Assembly (NCBI GenBank): GCA_030747595.1
Contig: JASLKK010000002.1
Span: 1 to 64,000 of the forward strand
DNA from: Acidimicrobiales bacterium
GTDB taxonomy: Bacteria; Actinomycetota; Acidimicrobiia; Acidimicrobiales; MedAcidi-G1
DNA length: 64,000 nt
Reading direction: 5' to 3'
Positions 37,523-48,258 of the stretch are shown here, piece after piece; the stretch's first letter is position 1, and the number at the start of each line of letters is the position of its first letter. Under the pieces are notes generated by a model, which ran no database searches, was not told where the DNA came from, and worked only from the letters and a program-made list of their open reading frames with translations. The position numbers and the translations under genes were made by a program.

Positions 37523-38376
37523 CAGTGACCGGCACGGGAACCCCGATCCCTACGCCCGACCGGGCTGGACCGGGGGTTCTGGTGGCCTGGGAGCCTTCAG
37601 ACGGTGGCGATCCGATCCGTATCCAGGTGGATGCGGGTCGGGGCACGGTGATGCGTTTGCTGGGTGCTGGCACGAGTCCGGGTGGGCTCGCCGCCGTGCT
37701 GTTGACCCACCACCATTCCGATCACCTCGTCGGGCTGGACGACGTGCTGCTGACCCGATGGGTCATGGACCGCGACCAGAACCTGCCGGCCCTTCCGGTG
37801 GTCGTGCCGGCGGGCCCCTGTGTTCGGTTCGTCGAGGGTCTGGCCGACCGGTGGTCTGAGGATCTCGAGGTGCGCCTAGCCCACACCGGGCGCCAGCAAG
37901 GTCCCCGGGTCGACGCCGTGCCCTTCGACTACCCGGCAGTGCCCACCGAGGTCTGGCGATCCGGTGATGTCCGGGTGGTGGCCGGTCAGGTCCGTCACGA
38001 ACCGGTGCACCCGGCTGTCGGCTTTCGTATCGAGACGCCAGACGGGGTGGTGGTGATCTCGGGCGACACCCTGGTGTGCAACGAGATGGCCGAGCTGGCC
38101 GCCGGAGCTGATGTGCTGGTCTACGAGGCGATGCGGTTCAGCGAGATCCAGAAGCTAGAGGAGCACCGGAGGTTCATTCTCGACTACCACGCCGACACTG
38201 TGGAGATTGGCTGCCAGGCTCAGGAACTCGACGTGCCGACCCTGATGCTCACCCACCTCATCCCGCCTCCGACGTCGGCGGCAGACGAGGCACTTTTTGT
38301 CGATGAGATCCGACGTGGTGGCTATGAGGGCGAGGTCGTGGTGGCCCGGGATCTCACGTCAGTCACTCTCGGTTAA
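37507..38376 (+). CDS. metallo-beta-lactamase-fold hydrolase (RNase Z-like)
   Basis: This 289-residue protein has TGTGTPIPTPDRAGPG, the metal motif LLTHHHSDHLVGLDD, a later Asp in ISGDTLVCNEM and His in MLTHLIPP, which matches the RNase Z/arylsulfatase-like branch. It could hydrolyse a phosphodiester or sulfate/lactone; it lacks clear tRNase Z exosite features. The ATG lies inside the end of the molybdopterin relic. Confidence 0.88.
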   Translation: MATTVTVTGTGTPIPTPDRAGPGVLVAWEPSDGGDPIRIQVDAGRGTVMRLLGAGTSPGGLAAVLLTHHHSDHLVGLDDVLLTRWVMDRDQNLPALPVVVPAGPCVRFVEGLADRWSEDLEVRLAHTGRQQGPRVDAVPFDYPAVPTEVWRSGDVRVVAGQVRHEPVHPAVGFRIETPDGVVVISGDTLVCNEMAELAAGADVLVYEAMRFSEIQKLEEHRRFILDYHADTVEIGCQAQELDVPTLMLTHLIPPPTSAADEALFVDEIRRGGYEGEVVVARDLTSVTLG

Positions 38377-38485
38377 TCCCGCCACATGGTCGCCGGGTTC
38401 GACGTCGGCGGTCCGGGTCACCGAGCCGCAACCGGTTAAGGGGGGCCACAGCACCACGTTGGAGACAGTAGTGAGGAACGGTCGG

Positions 38486-39199
38486 TCAGGCGTCGTGGAG
38501 GACGAACCGGATCCGCTTGAAGCCCTTCCCCTTTGACTCGGTCTTGACTACCTCGAGGCGACCTACCTGACCGGTGGATGACACATGGGTACCGCCGTCG
38601 GCCTGCTTGTCTAGGCCAACAATGTCCACTACCCGGATCTCCGTCACCGAGGCGGGAACCAGACTGACCTTGGTGCGGATGAGCTCGCGGTCCAGCACGG
38701 CGGCACCGCGAGCGATGAATGACACCTCGATGGGCCGGTCCGCAGCGATCTCGGCGTTGCACAGAGACTCGACTTCTGTCGCAAACCCCTCGGGTAACTG
38801 GTCGACCTCGAAGTCCATTCGGCCCGAGAGGGCATCCATGTTGCCGCCGGTCACCACCCGCTTCCAGTGCTTCCACATGACGCCGCACAGAACATGCATT
38901 GCGGTGTGGGTACGCATCATCTGGCGGCGTCGTTCGTCATCCACCTCGCCAGCCACCGGGGTTCCGACGGTGGGGATCGGACCGGCCACCGTGTGCAGGA
39001 GGTGTCCGTCGATGGTCCGAACGTCGGTGACGGTGGCCGCACCGGTGGCCCACACCAGATGGCCGGTGTCATGCGGCTGGCCTCCGCTGGTGGCATAGAA
39101 GGCCGTGCGGTCCAGTTCAATCCGATTACCGTCCACGGCCACCACCTCAGCTTCGAATGACCGGAGCTCCGCGTCGCGCAGGTAGAGACGTTCAGTCAC
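38486..39199 (-). CDS. AlaX-type alanyl-tRNA editing protein
   Basis: This 237-residue protein resembles the free-standing editing domain of AlaRS: LDRTAFYATSGGQPHDTGHL, the zinc motif HTAMHVL and a later THVSSTGQVG, plus RIRFVLHD at the end. It removes Ser or Gly from mischarged tRNA-Ala. The GTG start overlaps the stop of the upstream lipoprotein-like gene by four bases (GTGA). Confidence 0.9.
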   Translation of the reverse strand: MTERLYLRDAELRSFEAEVVAVDGNRIELDRTAFYATSGGQPHDTGHLVWATGAATVTDVRTIDGHLLHTVAGPIPTVGTPVAGEVDDERRRQMMRTHTAMHVLCGVMWKHWKRVVTGGNMDALSGRMDFEVDQLPEGFATEVESLCNAEIAADRPIEVSFIARGAAVLDRELIRTKVSLVPASVTEIRVVDIVGLDKQADGGTHVSSTGQVGRLEVVKTESKGKGFKRIRFVLHDA

Positions 39200-39660
39200 G
39201 GGCTTGTTCCTGCGGTTCGGGCTACATCGATGCGGAGTTCTCCCGCTAGCACCGTCCACGCCAGGGGAGTCAGTCCCGCGCCGTCGGCCGGCCAGGTACT
39301 CGTCGAATCACAGCTGTCCACGAACACACCGTCTCCGGTCGCGCCACCGTCGGTGTCCCACTGGACTAGGCATCCGGTACTACCCGGGACCCGGGCTGAC
39401 ACGGCGACCCAGCCGACGGTCGGATCATCGCCGTGGTGATGGACCCAGATTGGGAGCTCGTTGCCCACCAGGTCGGGGAAGGGAACGGGTCCGTTGTCGG
39501 CAATCTCGGCGGCCAGGTTGGCAGCGTGGATGCCCCGGAAGTCGGGGTCGCCCAACTGCACCTCGATGGCGTCCGACGATCCGGCGAGCTGCAGGACAAC
39601 CACCAGGGCTCCCAGAGCGCCGGCGAGACCGACCGCTGTCACGATCAGGGCCCGTTTCAT
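39196..39660 (-). CDS. membrane-anchored or secreted protein, function unknown
   Basis: This 154-residue protein has an N-terminal hydrophobic helix (RALIVTAVGLAGALGALVVVLQLAG), either signal peptide or anchor, then a globular part with ELPIWVHHHGDDPTVGWVAVSARVPG and GCLVQWDTDGG; the pair of Cys residues (about 107 and 127) may form a disulfide. The stop overlaps the AlaX start, so it leads a two-gene operon. No known family was recognised. Confidence 0.65.
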   Translation of the reverse strand: MKRALIVTAVGLAGALGALVVVLQLAGSSDAIEVQLGDPDFRGIHAANLAAEIADNGPVPFPDLVGNELPIWVHHHGDDPTVGWVAVSARVPGSTGCLVQWDTDGGATGDGVFVDSCDSTSTWPADGAGLTPLAWTVLAGELRIDVARTAGTSP

Positions 39661-39849
39661 GTTGAGCTGGAGTCCTCGGGCCACGGTCACTGGATGTGGT
39701 TTCCCTTCTCAGCTTCGGTGGGTGGGCAGTCAGTGGGCTGGGGTGGACGTCACACCTCCCCAACGGGAGGGCTATCAGGACCCGAGCCTAGGATCGACCG
39801 GTCGACGTCGGCGGATGCGCGCCGGCTGGAATCGTCGGGAGGCGACCGG

Positions 39850-41016
39850 GTGGATCTGTTCGAGTACCAGGGAAAGCAGTTCTTTGCCCGCTACGGCATG
39901 CCCGTCTCTGACGGTGAGATTGCCTTCACGGTGGACGAGGCGGTGGCTGCGGCCGAACGTCTCGGTACCCCGGTCATGGTCAAGGCCCAGGTCCACACCG
40001 GCGGGAGGGGAAAGGCCGGTGGCGTCAAGTTCGCCGCAACAATCGACGACGTGCGTACCCACGCCACGTCCATCCTCGGCTTGGACATCAGTGGCCATGT
40101 GGTAGGGCGGGTTTGGATTGAGAAGGCGTCCGATATAGCCGAGGAGTACTACGCCTCGTTCACCCTGGACCGGTCAGCCAAGAAGCACCTTGGCATGCTG
40201 TCAGCTGAAGGCGGCGTGGAGATTGAGACGGTGGCCGAGAAGAACCCCGACGCCATCGCAAAGGTGTGGATAGATCCGGTGGACGGGCTCGACGAGACCA
40301 CGGCGCGCGAATGGGTGATCGCCGCCGCCCTACCTGAAGCTGCCTTCGAAGGAACGGTGGCCATCCTCCAGCAGCTCTACACGGCCTACGTCGAGGGTGA
40401 CGCCGACTTGGTCGAGATCAACCCGTTGATCCTGACCCCCGAGGGTCGAGTCCACGTGCTGGACGCCAAGGTCACACTCGACGCCAACTCAACGTTCCGC
40501 CACGAGGACTACGCGGCCTTCGACGAGACCCAGACCCGCGACGAACGCGAGACGGCGGCTCATGCCCGGGGTCTGCAGTACGTGGGGTTGGACGGCTCGG
40601 TAGGCGTGATCGCCAACGGTGCCGGCCTGGCCATGTCCACGGTCGACGTGGTCAACCAAGTGGGCGGCAGCCCGGCGAACTTCCTGGACATCGGCGGCGG
40701 CGCCAACGCCGATGTCATGGCCGGAGCACTGGAGGTCATCAACAACGACCCGGCCGTGCGGTCCATCTTCATCAACATCTTCGGAGGCATCACCCGTGGC
40801 GAGGAAGTCGCTAACGGCATTGTGGGCGCCCTCGAACGGGTTGACATCGACGCCCCGATCGTCATCCGCTTGGACGGCACCAACGCCGACGAGGGTCGGG
40901 CCATCCTCGAACCACACCTGTCCGACAGTCTGCAGATGGCGCCCACCATGCTTGAGGCGGCCCGTCGGGCCGTGGGTCTGGCCAGTGCGGGTTACGACGA
41001 GGGGAGTGCCCGATGA
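39850..41016 (+). CDS. sucC: succinyl-CoA synthetase beta subunit
   Basis: This 388-residue ATP-grasp subunit has MDLFEYQGKQFFARYGMPV, VKAQVHTGGRGKAGGVK, ADLVEINPLILTPEGRVHVLDAK and FLDIGGGANADVM with IFINIFGGITRGEEVANG. It forms succinate and ATP or GTP from succinyl-CoA in the TCA cycle. The GTG start has GGGAGG upstream. The stop overlaps the sucD start by four bases. Confidence 0.97.
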   Translation: MDLFEYQGKQFFARYGMPVSDGEIAFTVDEAVAAAERLGTPVMVKAQVHTGGRGKAGGVKFAATIDDVRTHATSILGLDISGHVVGRVWIEKASDIAEEYYASFTLDRSAKKHLGMLSAEGGVEIETVAEKNPDAIAKVWIDPVDGLDETTAREWVIAAALPEAAFEGTVAILQQLYTAYVEGDADLVEINPLILTPEGRVHVLDAKVTLDANSTFRHEDYAAFDETQTRDERETAAHARGLQYVGLDGSVGVIANGAGLAMSTVDVVNQVGGSPANFLDIGGGANADVMAGALEVINNDPAVRSIFINIFGGITRGEEVANGIVGALERVDIDAPIVIRLDGTNADEGRAILEPHLSDSLQMAPTMLEAARRAVGLASAGYDEGSAR

Positions 41017-41903
41017 GCATCTTCGTCGACGTCGACACGAAGGTCGTTTACCAAGGCCTGACCGGCAGCCAGGGTCGCTATTACGGCCTGTTGAATCGTG
41101 ACTACGGCACGCAGGTCGTAGCCGGAACCAATCCCCGTAAGGCCGGAACCGACGTGGATGGCATCCCCATCTACGCCTCGGTCGCCGAGGCGGTCGCCGA
41201 GACTGGGGCTACGGCCTCGTGCATCTTCATTCCGGCCCCCGGCGTGCGCGACGCCGTGCTGGAGGCTGCCGAGGGTGGTGTGGAGTTCATCGTGGCCATC
41301 ACCGAGGGTGTACCGGCCCACGACGAGGCCGAGTTCTACAACCGGCTGAAGCGCGACCATCCCGGTGTCCAGATGCTGGGCCCCAACTGCCCGGGCATCA
41401 TCTCGCCGGGACAGGCCAACATCGGCATCACCGCCGGCCACATCGCCCTGCCCGGCGGACCGGTCGGCATCGTGAGCCGATCAGGCACGCTTACCTACCA
41501 GGCGCTGTACGAACTCAAGGAGAAGGGCATCGGCTGCACCACGTGCGTGGGCATTGGTGGCGATCCCGTTCCGGGCACGTCGTTCATCGATTGCCTCCGG
41601 GCCTTCGAGGCCGACCCTGAGACGAAGGCCGTGATGATGATCGGTGAGATCGGAGGGTCTGCCGAGGAGGAGGCCGCCGAGTTCATTGCCGAACACATGA
41701 CCAAGCCCGTGTCGGCTTACGTGGCCGGCGTGACGGCGCCCGCAGGAAAGAAGATGGGCCACGCCGGTGCCATCGTCTCTGGTGGACGGGGCACAGCGGC
41801 CGCCAAGATGGAAGCCCTACGCGATGCTGGTGTGCGGGTGGGTCTGAACCCCACCGAGGCTGGCGAACATATGGCTGACATCGTCTCTGAAATGGGTGGC
41901 TGA
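41013..41903 (+). CDS. sucD: succinyl-CoA synthetase alpha subunit
   Basis: This 296-residue CoA-binding subunit starts SIFVDVDTKVVYQGLTGSQG, has the NCPGIISPG loop, and carries the phosphorylated His in GKKMGHAGAIVSGGRGTA. The ATG overlaps the sucC stop, as usual for sucCD. The next gene, purN, starts 62 bp downstream. Confidence 0.97.
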   Translation: MSIFVDVDTKVVYQGLTGSQGRYYGLLNRDYGTQVVAGTNPRKAGTDVDGIPIYASVAEAVAETGATASCIFIPAPGVRDAVLEAAEGGVEFIVAITEGVPAHDEAEFYNRLKRDHPGVQMLGPNCPGIISPGQANIGITAGHIALPGGPVGIVSRSGTLTYQALYELKEKGIGCTTCVGIGGDPVPGTSFIDCLRAFEADPETKAVMMIGEIGGSAEEEAAEFIAEHMTKPVSAYVAGVTAPAGKKMGHAGAIVSGGRGTAAAKMEALRDAGVRVGLNPTEAGEHMADIVSEMGG

Positions 41904-41964
41904 GCGGGCCACTGAGCCGAACCGCCCGGAAGCCGTCCGAACTGTCGCTGGTACGGTCGTCAAC

Positions 41965-42588
41965 ATGTCGCTGGCGGTACTGGTCTCGGGTACCGGTTCG
42001 ATCCTGGATGCCATGGTCGACGCCGGCCTGCCCGTGGCCCTCGTGGTCTCGGATCGACCGTGCACCGCGGTTTCGCGGGCCGCTGGACACGACATCGAGA
42101 CGGTGGTGATCCGCCGCCACTCCTTCAGCGATGACTTCGACCGTGACAGCTATTCAGCCATGCTGGCTGACTGGCTGGGCGAACGGGGTGTGACCTTGGT
42201 GGCCATGGCTGGCTTCGGCACCATCCTTGGTCAGCCCTTCCACGACCGCTTTGCCGGCCGGGTGCTCAACACCCACCCGGCCCTGTTGCCGGCCTTCCCG
42301 GGCTGGCACGGTGTGCGTGATGCCCTAGCAGCGGGTGTAGAGGTCACGGGTTGCACCGTCCACCTTGCCACCCTCGAGGTGGACGCCGGTCCGATTCTCG
42401 CCCAGCAGGAGGTGCCCGTCTGTCCCGACGACGACGAGGTCTCGCTGCATGAACGCATCAAGGTGGTCGAGCGTCGCCTGTACGTCGACACCCTGCGGGC
42501 GGTCCTCGATGGCGATATCTCGCTCGAATCGGTCCAGTCTCGATCCGCATCCGCCTCTGAGCCCGCAACTAAAGGAGCCACCTCGTGA
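41965..42588 (+). CDS. purN: phosphoribosylglycinamide formyltransferase
   Basis: This 207-residue enzyme transfers a formyl group from 10-formyl-THF to GAR in purine synthesis. Catalytic Asn-x-His in VLNTHPALLPAFPGWHGVRDAL and Asp in VDAGPILAQ are present, with LVSGTGSILDAMV at the phosphate site (usually GSGTN; here GTGS). It overlaps purH by four bases (GTGA). The tail (SRSASASEPATKGATS) is low complexity. Confidence 0.95.
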   Translation: MSLAVLVSGTGSILDAMVDAGLPVALVVSDRPCTAVSRAAGHDIETVVIRRHSFSDDFDRDSYSAMLADWLGERGVTLVAMAGFGTILGQPFHDRFAGRVLNTHPALLPAFPGWHGVRDALAAGVEVTGCTVHLATLEVDAGPILAQQEVPVCPDDDEVSLHERIKVVERRLYVDTLRAVLDGDISLESVQSRSASASEPATKGATS

Positions 42589-44171
42589 GCCCCGCCACCA
42601 AGCCCAGTTCCCGTCGTGCCCTGCTCTCTGTCTACGACAAGGTGGGCATCGTGGACCTGGCCCGTGGCCTGGTGGATCTGGGGTGGGAACTGGTGTCCAG
42701 TGGCGGGACGGCATCACTTCTGGCCGGCGAGGGCATTCCAGTGATCGAGGTGGCTGAGATCACCCAGGTGACAGAGATGCTGGGTGGGCGGGTCAAGACT
42801 CTCCACCCGATGGTCCACGGAGGGATCCTGGCTGACCGATCCGACCCGTCCCACGTGCGCGACCTGCGAGAGCGGGGCATCACCCCCATCGACCTGGTGG
42901 TGGGGAACCTCTACTCGTTCTCGTCGGATCCGCACATCGAACTGATCGATATCGGTGGGCCGACCATGGTCCGTGCCGCGGCCAAGAACCACGCCCACGT
43001 CGGCGTGGTCGTGGACCCGGCCGACTACGACGGTCTGTTGGCTGAACTGCGGGCTGACGGGTCGCTATCGGATGCGACCCGCCACCAGCTGGCCCGGGAG
43101 GCGTTTGCTCACACTGCGGCTTACGACGCCGCGATCGTCCAGTGGTTCGACGGACCGGATTCGGGCAGGCCCGACGCGGACGGGTCTGGTGCCAGTGATC
43201 CCGATCCGCTCAAGCCGTCGATGCATCTGGCGCTGGAGCGCGTTCAGGACCTCCGCTACGGCGAGAACCCCCACCAGGTGGGGGCCCGGTACCGCACAGT
43301 CGGTTCGTCGGGATGGTGGGATACCGCGGTGGTGCACGGCGGCAAGGCCATGTCGTATCTGAACCTGTTGGACACTGAGGCGGCGTGGCGTCTGGTCCAC
43401 GCCCTGGGTGATCCTGGTGTGACAGCGGGTGCCGACGAGCCGACGGCGGTGGTCATCAAGCATGCCAACCCGTGCGGGGCGGCGGTCGGTGTTGACATCG
43501 CCGAGGCCTACGTGGCGGCCCACGAGTGCGACCCGGTCTCGGCGTTCGGCGGGATTGTGGCCGTCAACCGACCGGTGACCTTGGCCATGGCCGAGTCGCT
43601 GTCGACGGTGTTCACCGAGGTGGTGGTGGCACCAGACTATGAATCCGATGCCCTAGCCCACCTCCAGCAGAAGGCCAACCTACGGATCCTTGAGGCCGAG
43701 CCGCCCACCTGGCCGGAACTCGACGTACGGGTCATCGACGGAGGTCTGCTGGTCCAGACTGCTGACCGGCTGGTCGCCGAGCCGTCCCAGTGGCAGGTGG
43801 TGACCGAGCGAGAACCCACAGTTGGGGAGTGGGCCGATCTGGTCTTCGCTTGGCGGGTAGCTGCCCGGGTCAACTCCAACTCCATCGTGCTGGCTAAGGG
43901 CCTTCGGGCGGTGGGTATCGGCGCCGGCCAGCAGAACCGCCGCGATGCCGGACGGATCGCCGCGGACAAGGCAGCCGGGCGGGCCGCTGGTGGCGCATGC
44001 GCCAGTGACGCCTTTTTCCCGTTTCGTGATGGCCTGGACGCGGCGGCCGAGGCGGGGGCCAGCGCGGTGGTCCAGCCCGGCGGGTCGATACGTGACGATG
44101 AGGTGATCGCGGCGGCGAACGAACAGGGTATGGCCATGGTCTTCACCGGGGAACGGCACTTTCGCCACTGA
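42585..44171 (+). CDS. purH: bifunctional AICAR formyltransferase/IMP cyclohydrolase
   Basis: This 528-residue enzyme makes IMP in the last two purine steps. The N-terminal MGS-like cyclohydrolase has SVYDKVGIVDLARGL, SSGGTASLL and GGRVKTLHPMVHGGIL; the C-terminal formyltransferase has DLRYGENPHQ, IKHANPCGAAVG and SDAFFPFRDGLD. It is translationally coupled to purN, and folD, which makes its folate cofactor, follows 47 bp downstream. Confidence 0.97.
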   Translation: MSPATKPSSRRALLSVYDKVGIVDLARGLVDLGWELVSSGGTASLLAGEGIPVIEVAEITQVTEMLGGRVKTLHPMVHGGILADRSDPSHVRDLRERGITPIDLVVGNLYSFSSDPHIELIDIGGPTMVRAAAKNHAHVGVVVDPADYDGLLAELRADGSLSDATRHQLAREAFAHTAAYDAAIVQWFDGPDSGRPDADGSGASDPDPLKPSMHLALERVQDLRYGENPHQVGARYRTVGSSGWWDTAVVHGGKAMSYLNLLDTEAAWRLVHALGDPGVTAGADEPTAVVIKHANPCGAAVGVDIAEAYVAAHECDPVSAFGGIVAVNRPVTLAMAESLSTVFTEVVVAPDYESDALAHLQQKANLRILEAEPPTWPELDVRVIDGGLLVQTADRLVAEPSQWQVVTEREPTVGEWADLVFAWRVAARVNSNSIVLAKGLRAVGIGAGQQNRRDAGRIAADKAAGRAAGGACASDAFFPFRDGLDAAAEAGASAVVQPGGSIRDDEVIAAANEQGMAMVFTGERHFRH

Positions 44172-44218
44172 TCGGCGCCAGGCAAAGGGCCGGGCGGGCG
44201 CCGATAGCGTTCCCGCCC

Positions 44219-45070
44219 ATGAGTGCACAACTTCTCGAAGGAGGACCGGTCGCTAAGGCTGTCCTCGACGACGTCCGTATCCGGGTCGACGCTCTGAAGG
44301 CCGCCGGGATTACCCCGGGCCTGGGCACCATCCTCGTTGGGGACGACGGGGCGAGCGCCGGCTACGTCCGCAAGAAGCACGAGACCTGCGAGTTGGTGGG
44401 CATCGCGTCCCACCACATCCAGGTGGTGGCCGGCGACCCTCCGGCGGCCCTCGACGAGGCGGTGGCAAATTTCAACGAGGATCCGACGGTCCACGGCTAC
44501 ATCATCCAGCATCCGGTGGCCGACGGTTTCGACTTCAACGCCGCCCTGTTGGCCATGGATCCGGCCAAGGACGCCGACGGCCTGCACCCCACCAATCTGG
44601 GTCGCCTCGTCCTCCAGGAGGACGGCCCCGTGCCGTGCACCCCGGCGGGCATTCAGGCCCTGTTCGTCCACTACGACATCGAGATCAGCGGGAAGCATGT
44701 GGTGGTTATCGGGCGTGGCCCGACTCTTGGTCGACCCCTGTCTCTGCTCCTGACCACCAAGGCACCGGGGGCCAACGCCGCAGTGACCGTGGTGCACTCG
44801 GCGGTGCCCGACCTGGCCGATCTGACCCGTGAGGCCGACATCGTGGTGGCCGCCCTAGGCGTGCCGTCCTTTGTCCAGCCCGAGATGGTCAAACCCGGTG
44901 CGGTCGTGGTGAGTGGCGGGATCTCCTGGGAAGGAAAGAAGCTTTTGGCCGACGTCGACGAGTCGGTCGGCGAGGTCGCCTCGTGGATCACGCCGCGCCT
45001 TGGTGGCGTGGGGCCGACCACTGTGGCCATGCTCCTTCGCAACACTGTCGAGGCCGCCGAACGCGCCTGA
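44219..45070 (+). CDS. folD: methylene-THF dehydrogenase/cyclohydrolase
   Basis: This 283-residue bifunctional enzyme interconverts methylene-, methenyl- and 10-formyl-THF. YVRKKHETCELVGI (catalytic Lys), IIQHPVADGFD, DPAKDADGLHPTNLG, GRGPTLGRPLSLLL and LGGVGPTTVAMLLRNT are all present. Its position after purN-purH fits supply of formyl-THF for purine synthesis. Confidence 0.96.
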   Translation: MSAQLLEGGPVAKAVLDDVRIRVDALKAAGITPGLGTILVGDDGASAGYVRKKHETCELVGIASHHIQVVAGDPPAALDEAVANFNEDPTVHGYIIQHPVADGFDFNAALLAMDPAKDADGLHPTNLGRLVLQEDGPVPCTPAGIQALFVHYDIEISGKHVVVIGRGPTLGRPLSLLLTTKAPGANAAVTVVHSAVPDLADLTREADIVVAALGVPSFVQPEMVKPGAVVVSGGISWEGKKLLADVDESVGEVASWITPRLGGVGPTTVAMLLRNTVEAAERA

Positions 45071-45181
45071 GGCTCAGGCCGAGCCGGTTCGGTTCGGCAC
45101 CAAGCGCGACCCCGTCTGACGCATCGACCGCCGTCCGGACCAGACGGGTCCCTCGGGGCCTCGAATCGGTAGGGTCAAACC

Positions 45182-46378
<1,197 letters not shown>

Positions 46379-46398
46379 GTACGCGACCCGGGCACCTC

Positions 46399-48258
46399 GT
46401 GCCCGAGAGTGTGGTGCGTCGCGGAGGACGGCTGATCTGGCGGTCACTGCGTCTGCATCCGTGGTCCCATGCGGCGGCCATCATGGGGGCCAACGTGTTC
46501 GCCCTAGCCGTGGTGGGCTTCACGGTGGTGATCGGTCGGATCACCGACGAGGTGATCGTCCCTGGGCTGGATGACGACGGCGTGTCGCGACGCTCGCTGC
46601 TGATCGCTGTGGCCGTGGTGGTAGCTGTCGGGGTGGTCAGGGCCCTGTCGATCATGGTTCGCCGCTGGTTCAACATGCTGGCCACCGTGAGTACCCAGCG
46701 CACGTGGCGTGAGGCGGTCACCGACCGGTTCCTGGATGTGCCCCTGGCCTTCCACCGGGCTCGGCCCGCTGGCCAGTTGCTGGCCCACGCCGATGCCGAC
46801 GTGGAGGTAGCGACCTCGATGCTCAAGCCGTTGGCCTTCTCGTTGTCGGTGATCGTGCTGGCTGTGGCATCCCTCGTCAGCCTCCTGGTTGTTCACCCGT
46901 GGTTCGCTTTGGTGGCCGTGGTGATGTTTCCCACGTTGACTCTTCTGAATCGGCGATTCACCCGGAAGGTGGAGGCTCCGGCCGCCGCCGGACAGGAGGC
47001 CGTTGGCGTCTTGTCAGGCATTGCCCACGAGAGCTTGGATGGCGTTCTGATCGTCAAGACGTTGGGTCGGGAGGCCGCCGAGGTGGACCGATTCTCCGAT
47101 GCGGCCAATGACCTCCGGAACCACCGTCTGGCGGTTGGCAGGCTCCGCTCGAGATACGCCCCCCTCTACTATTCGCTGCCCCAGATCGGGATCATCGTCC
47201 TGCTGCTGGTGGGGGTGTGGTTGGTCGACAGCGGCTCGGTGACCATTGGCGAGGTGGTCCGGGCCATGTCGTTGTTCAGCATCCTGACCCTGCCCATGGA
47301 GATCCTGGGGTTCCTGTTCCAGGAGATGCCCCGGTCCGTGGTGGCTATGGATCGGATCGACGGGGTGCTGGCCGAGGCGATCGAGCCCCGGCCCGAGGCC
47401 AGCACGGGTTCCGCCCGACATGACGCAGGACCGGTTGTCGTCGAGTTCGAGGCCGTGGCCTTCACCCATCCCGACGGTCTCGAGGTGCTCCGTGACCTCG
47501 ACCTGCGACTAGAGCCCGGCGAGTCGGTGGCCCTCGTCGGCGCCACGGGCTCGGGAAAGAGCACGGTGGTGGCTCTGCTGGCCGGCCTGGTACCCCCAAG
47601 TAGCGGCGAGGTCCGCATTGGAGCTAAGGCGACCACCACACTGGGTCCCGAGGGGGTGGCCGTCTCGGTGGCCACCGTCCTCCAGGAGACATTCCTGTTC
47701 GCTGACACGGTTCGGGCGAACCTGACGCTGGGTCGCGATGTAGGCGACGAGGAGTTGGCTGCTGCCCTGGACGTCGCGGCGGCCACTGATTTCGTGGCCG
47801 GCCTTACCGAGGGACTGGACACCGTGGTCGGTGAGCGGGGAGTGACCCTGTCTGGTGGCCAGCGGCAACGTCTGGCTATTGCCCGGGCCCTGCTCCGACG
47901 CCCCGCCGTGCTGGTGCTGGACGATGCCACGTCGGCCATCGACCCGGTGGTCGAGGCGGGGATCCTGAACACACTGCGTCGCCCCACCGATCACGAGTCG
48001 GATCGGCTAGTGGCGGGCTCCCCACTGGCGCGTCCCACCCTCCTAGTGGTGGCCCATCGTCTGGCCACCATTCGGTTGGCCGACCGGGTGCTGTTCCTCG
48101 ACGGCGGTCGGATCGCTACTTCGGGAACCCACGAGGAACTCCTCGAGGTGGAGGGCTATGCGGCTCTGGCTAGGGCCTACGAACTAGCGGGCGGGGTTTC
48201 GGTGGCGACTGGTTCGGTGGGCCCGACTGGGTCTAGACCGATCGGGGAGCCCCGGTGA
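46399..48258 (+). CDS. ABC exporter subunit A (degenerate ATP site)
   Basis: This 619-residue protein has six membrane helices (about 1-320) and an ATPase domain with Walker A GATGSGKST, signature LSGGQRQRLAIARALL and Walker B VLVLDDATSAID, in which the catalytic Glu is replaced by Asp. Paired with the next gene, whose signature is altered, it would form a heterodimeric exporter with one weak ATP site. The GTG start (before PESVVRRGG) lies 20 bp after the icd stop. The stop overlaps the next gene by four bases. Substrate is unknown. Confidence 0.9.
   Translation: MPESVVRRGGRLIWRSLRLHPWSHAAAIMGANVFALAVVGFTVVIGRITDEVIVPGLDDDGVSRRSLLIAVAVVVAVGVVRALSIMVRRWFNMLATVSTQRTWREAVTDRFLDVPLAFHRARPAGQLLAHADADVEVATSMLKPLAFSLSVIVLAVASLVSLLVVHPWFALVAVVMFPTLTLLNRRFTRKVEAPAAAGQEAVGVLSGIAHESLDGVLIVKTLGREAAEVDRFSDAANDLRNHRLAVGRLRSRYAPLYYSLPQIGIIVLLLVGVWLVDSGSVTIGEVVRAMSLFSILTLPMEILGFLFQEMPRSVVAMDRIDGVLAEAIEPRPEASTGSARHDAGPVVVEFEAVAFTHPDGLEVLRDLDLRLEPGESVALVGATGSGKSTVVALLAGLVPPSSGEVRIGAKATTTLGPEGVAVSVATVLQETFLFADTVRANLTLGRDVGDEELAAALDVAAATDFVAGLTEGLDTVVGERGVTLSGGQRQRLAIARALLRRPAVLVLDDATSAIDPVVEAGILNTLRRPTDHESDRLVAGSPLARPTLLVVAHRLATIRLADRVLFLDGGRIATSGTHEELLEVEGYAALARAYELAGGVSVATGSVGPTGSRPIGEPR

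Noticed and set aside
43637-44797. 386-codon minus-strand open frame
   Set aside because: It spans the ends of purH and folD in antisense; both plus-strand genes are certain.
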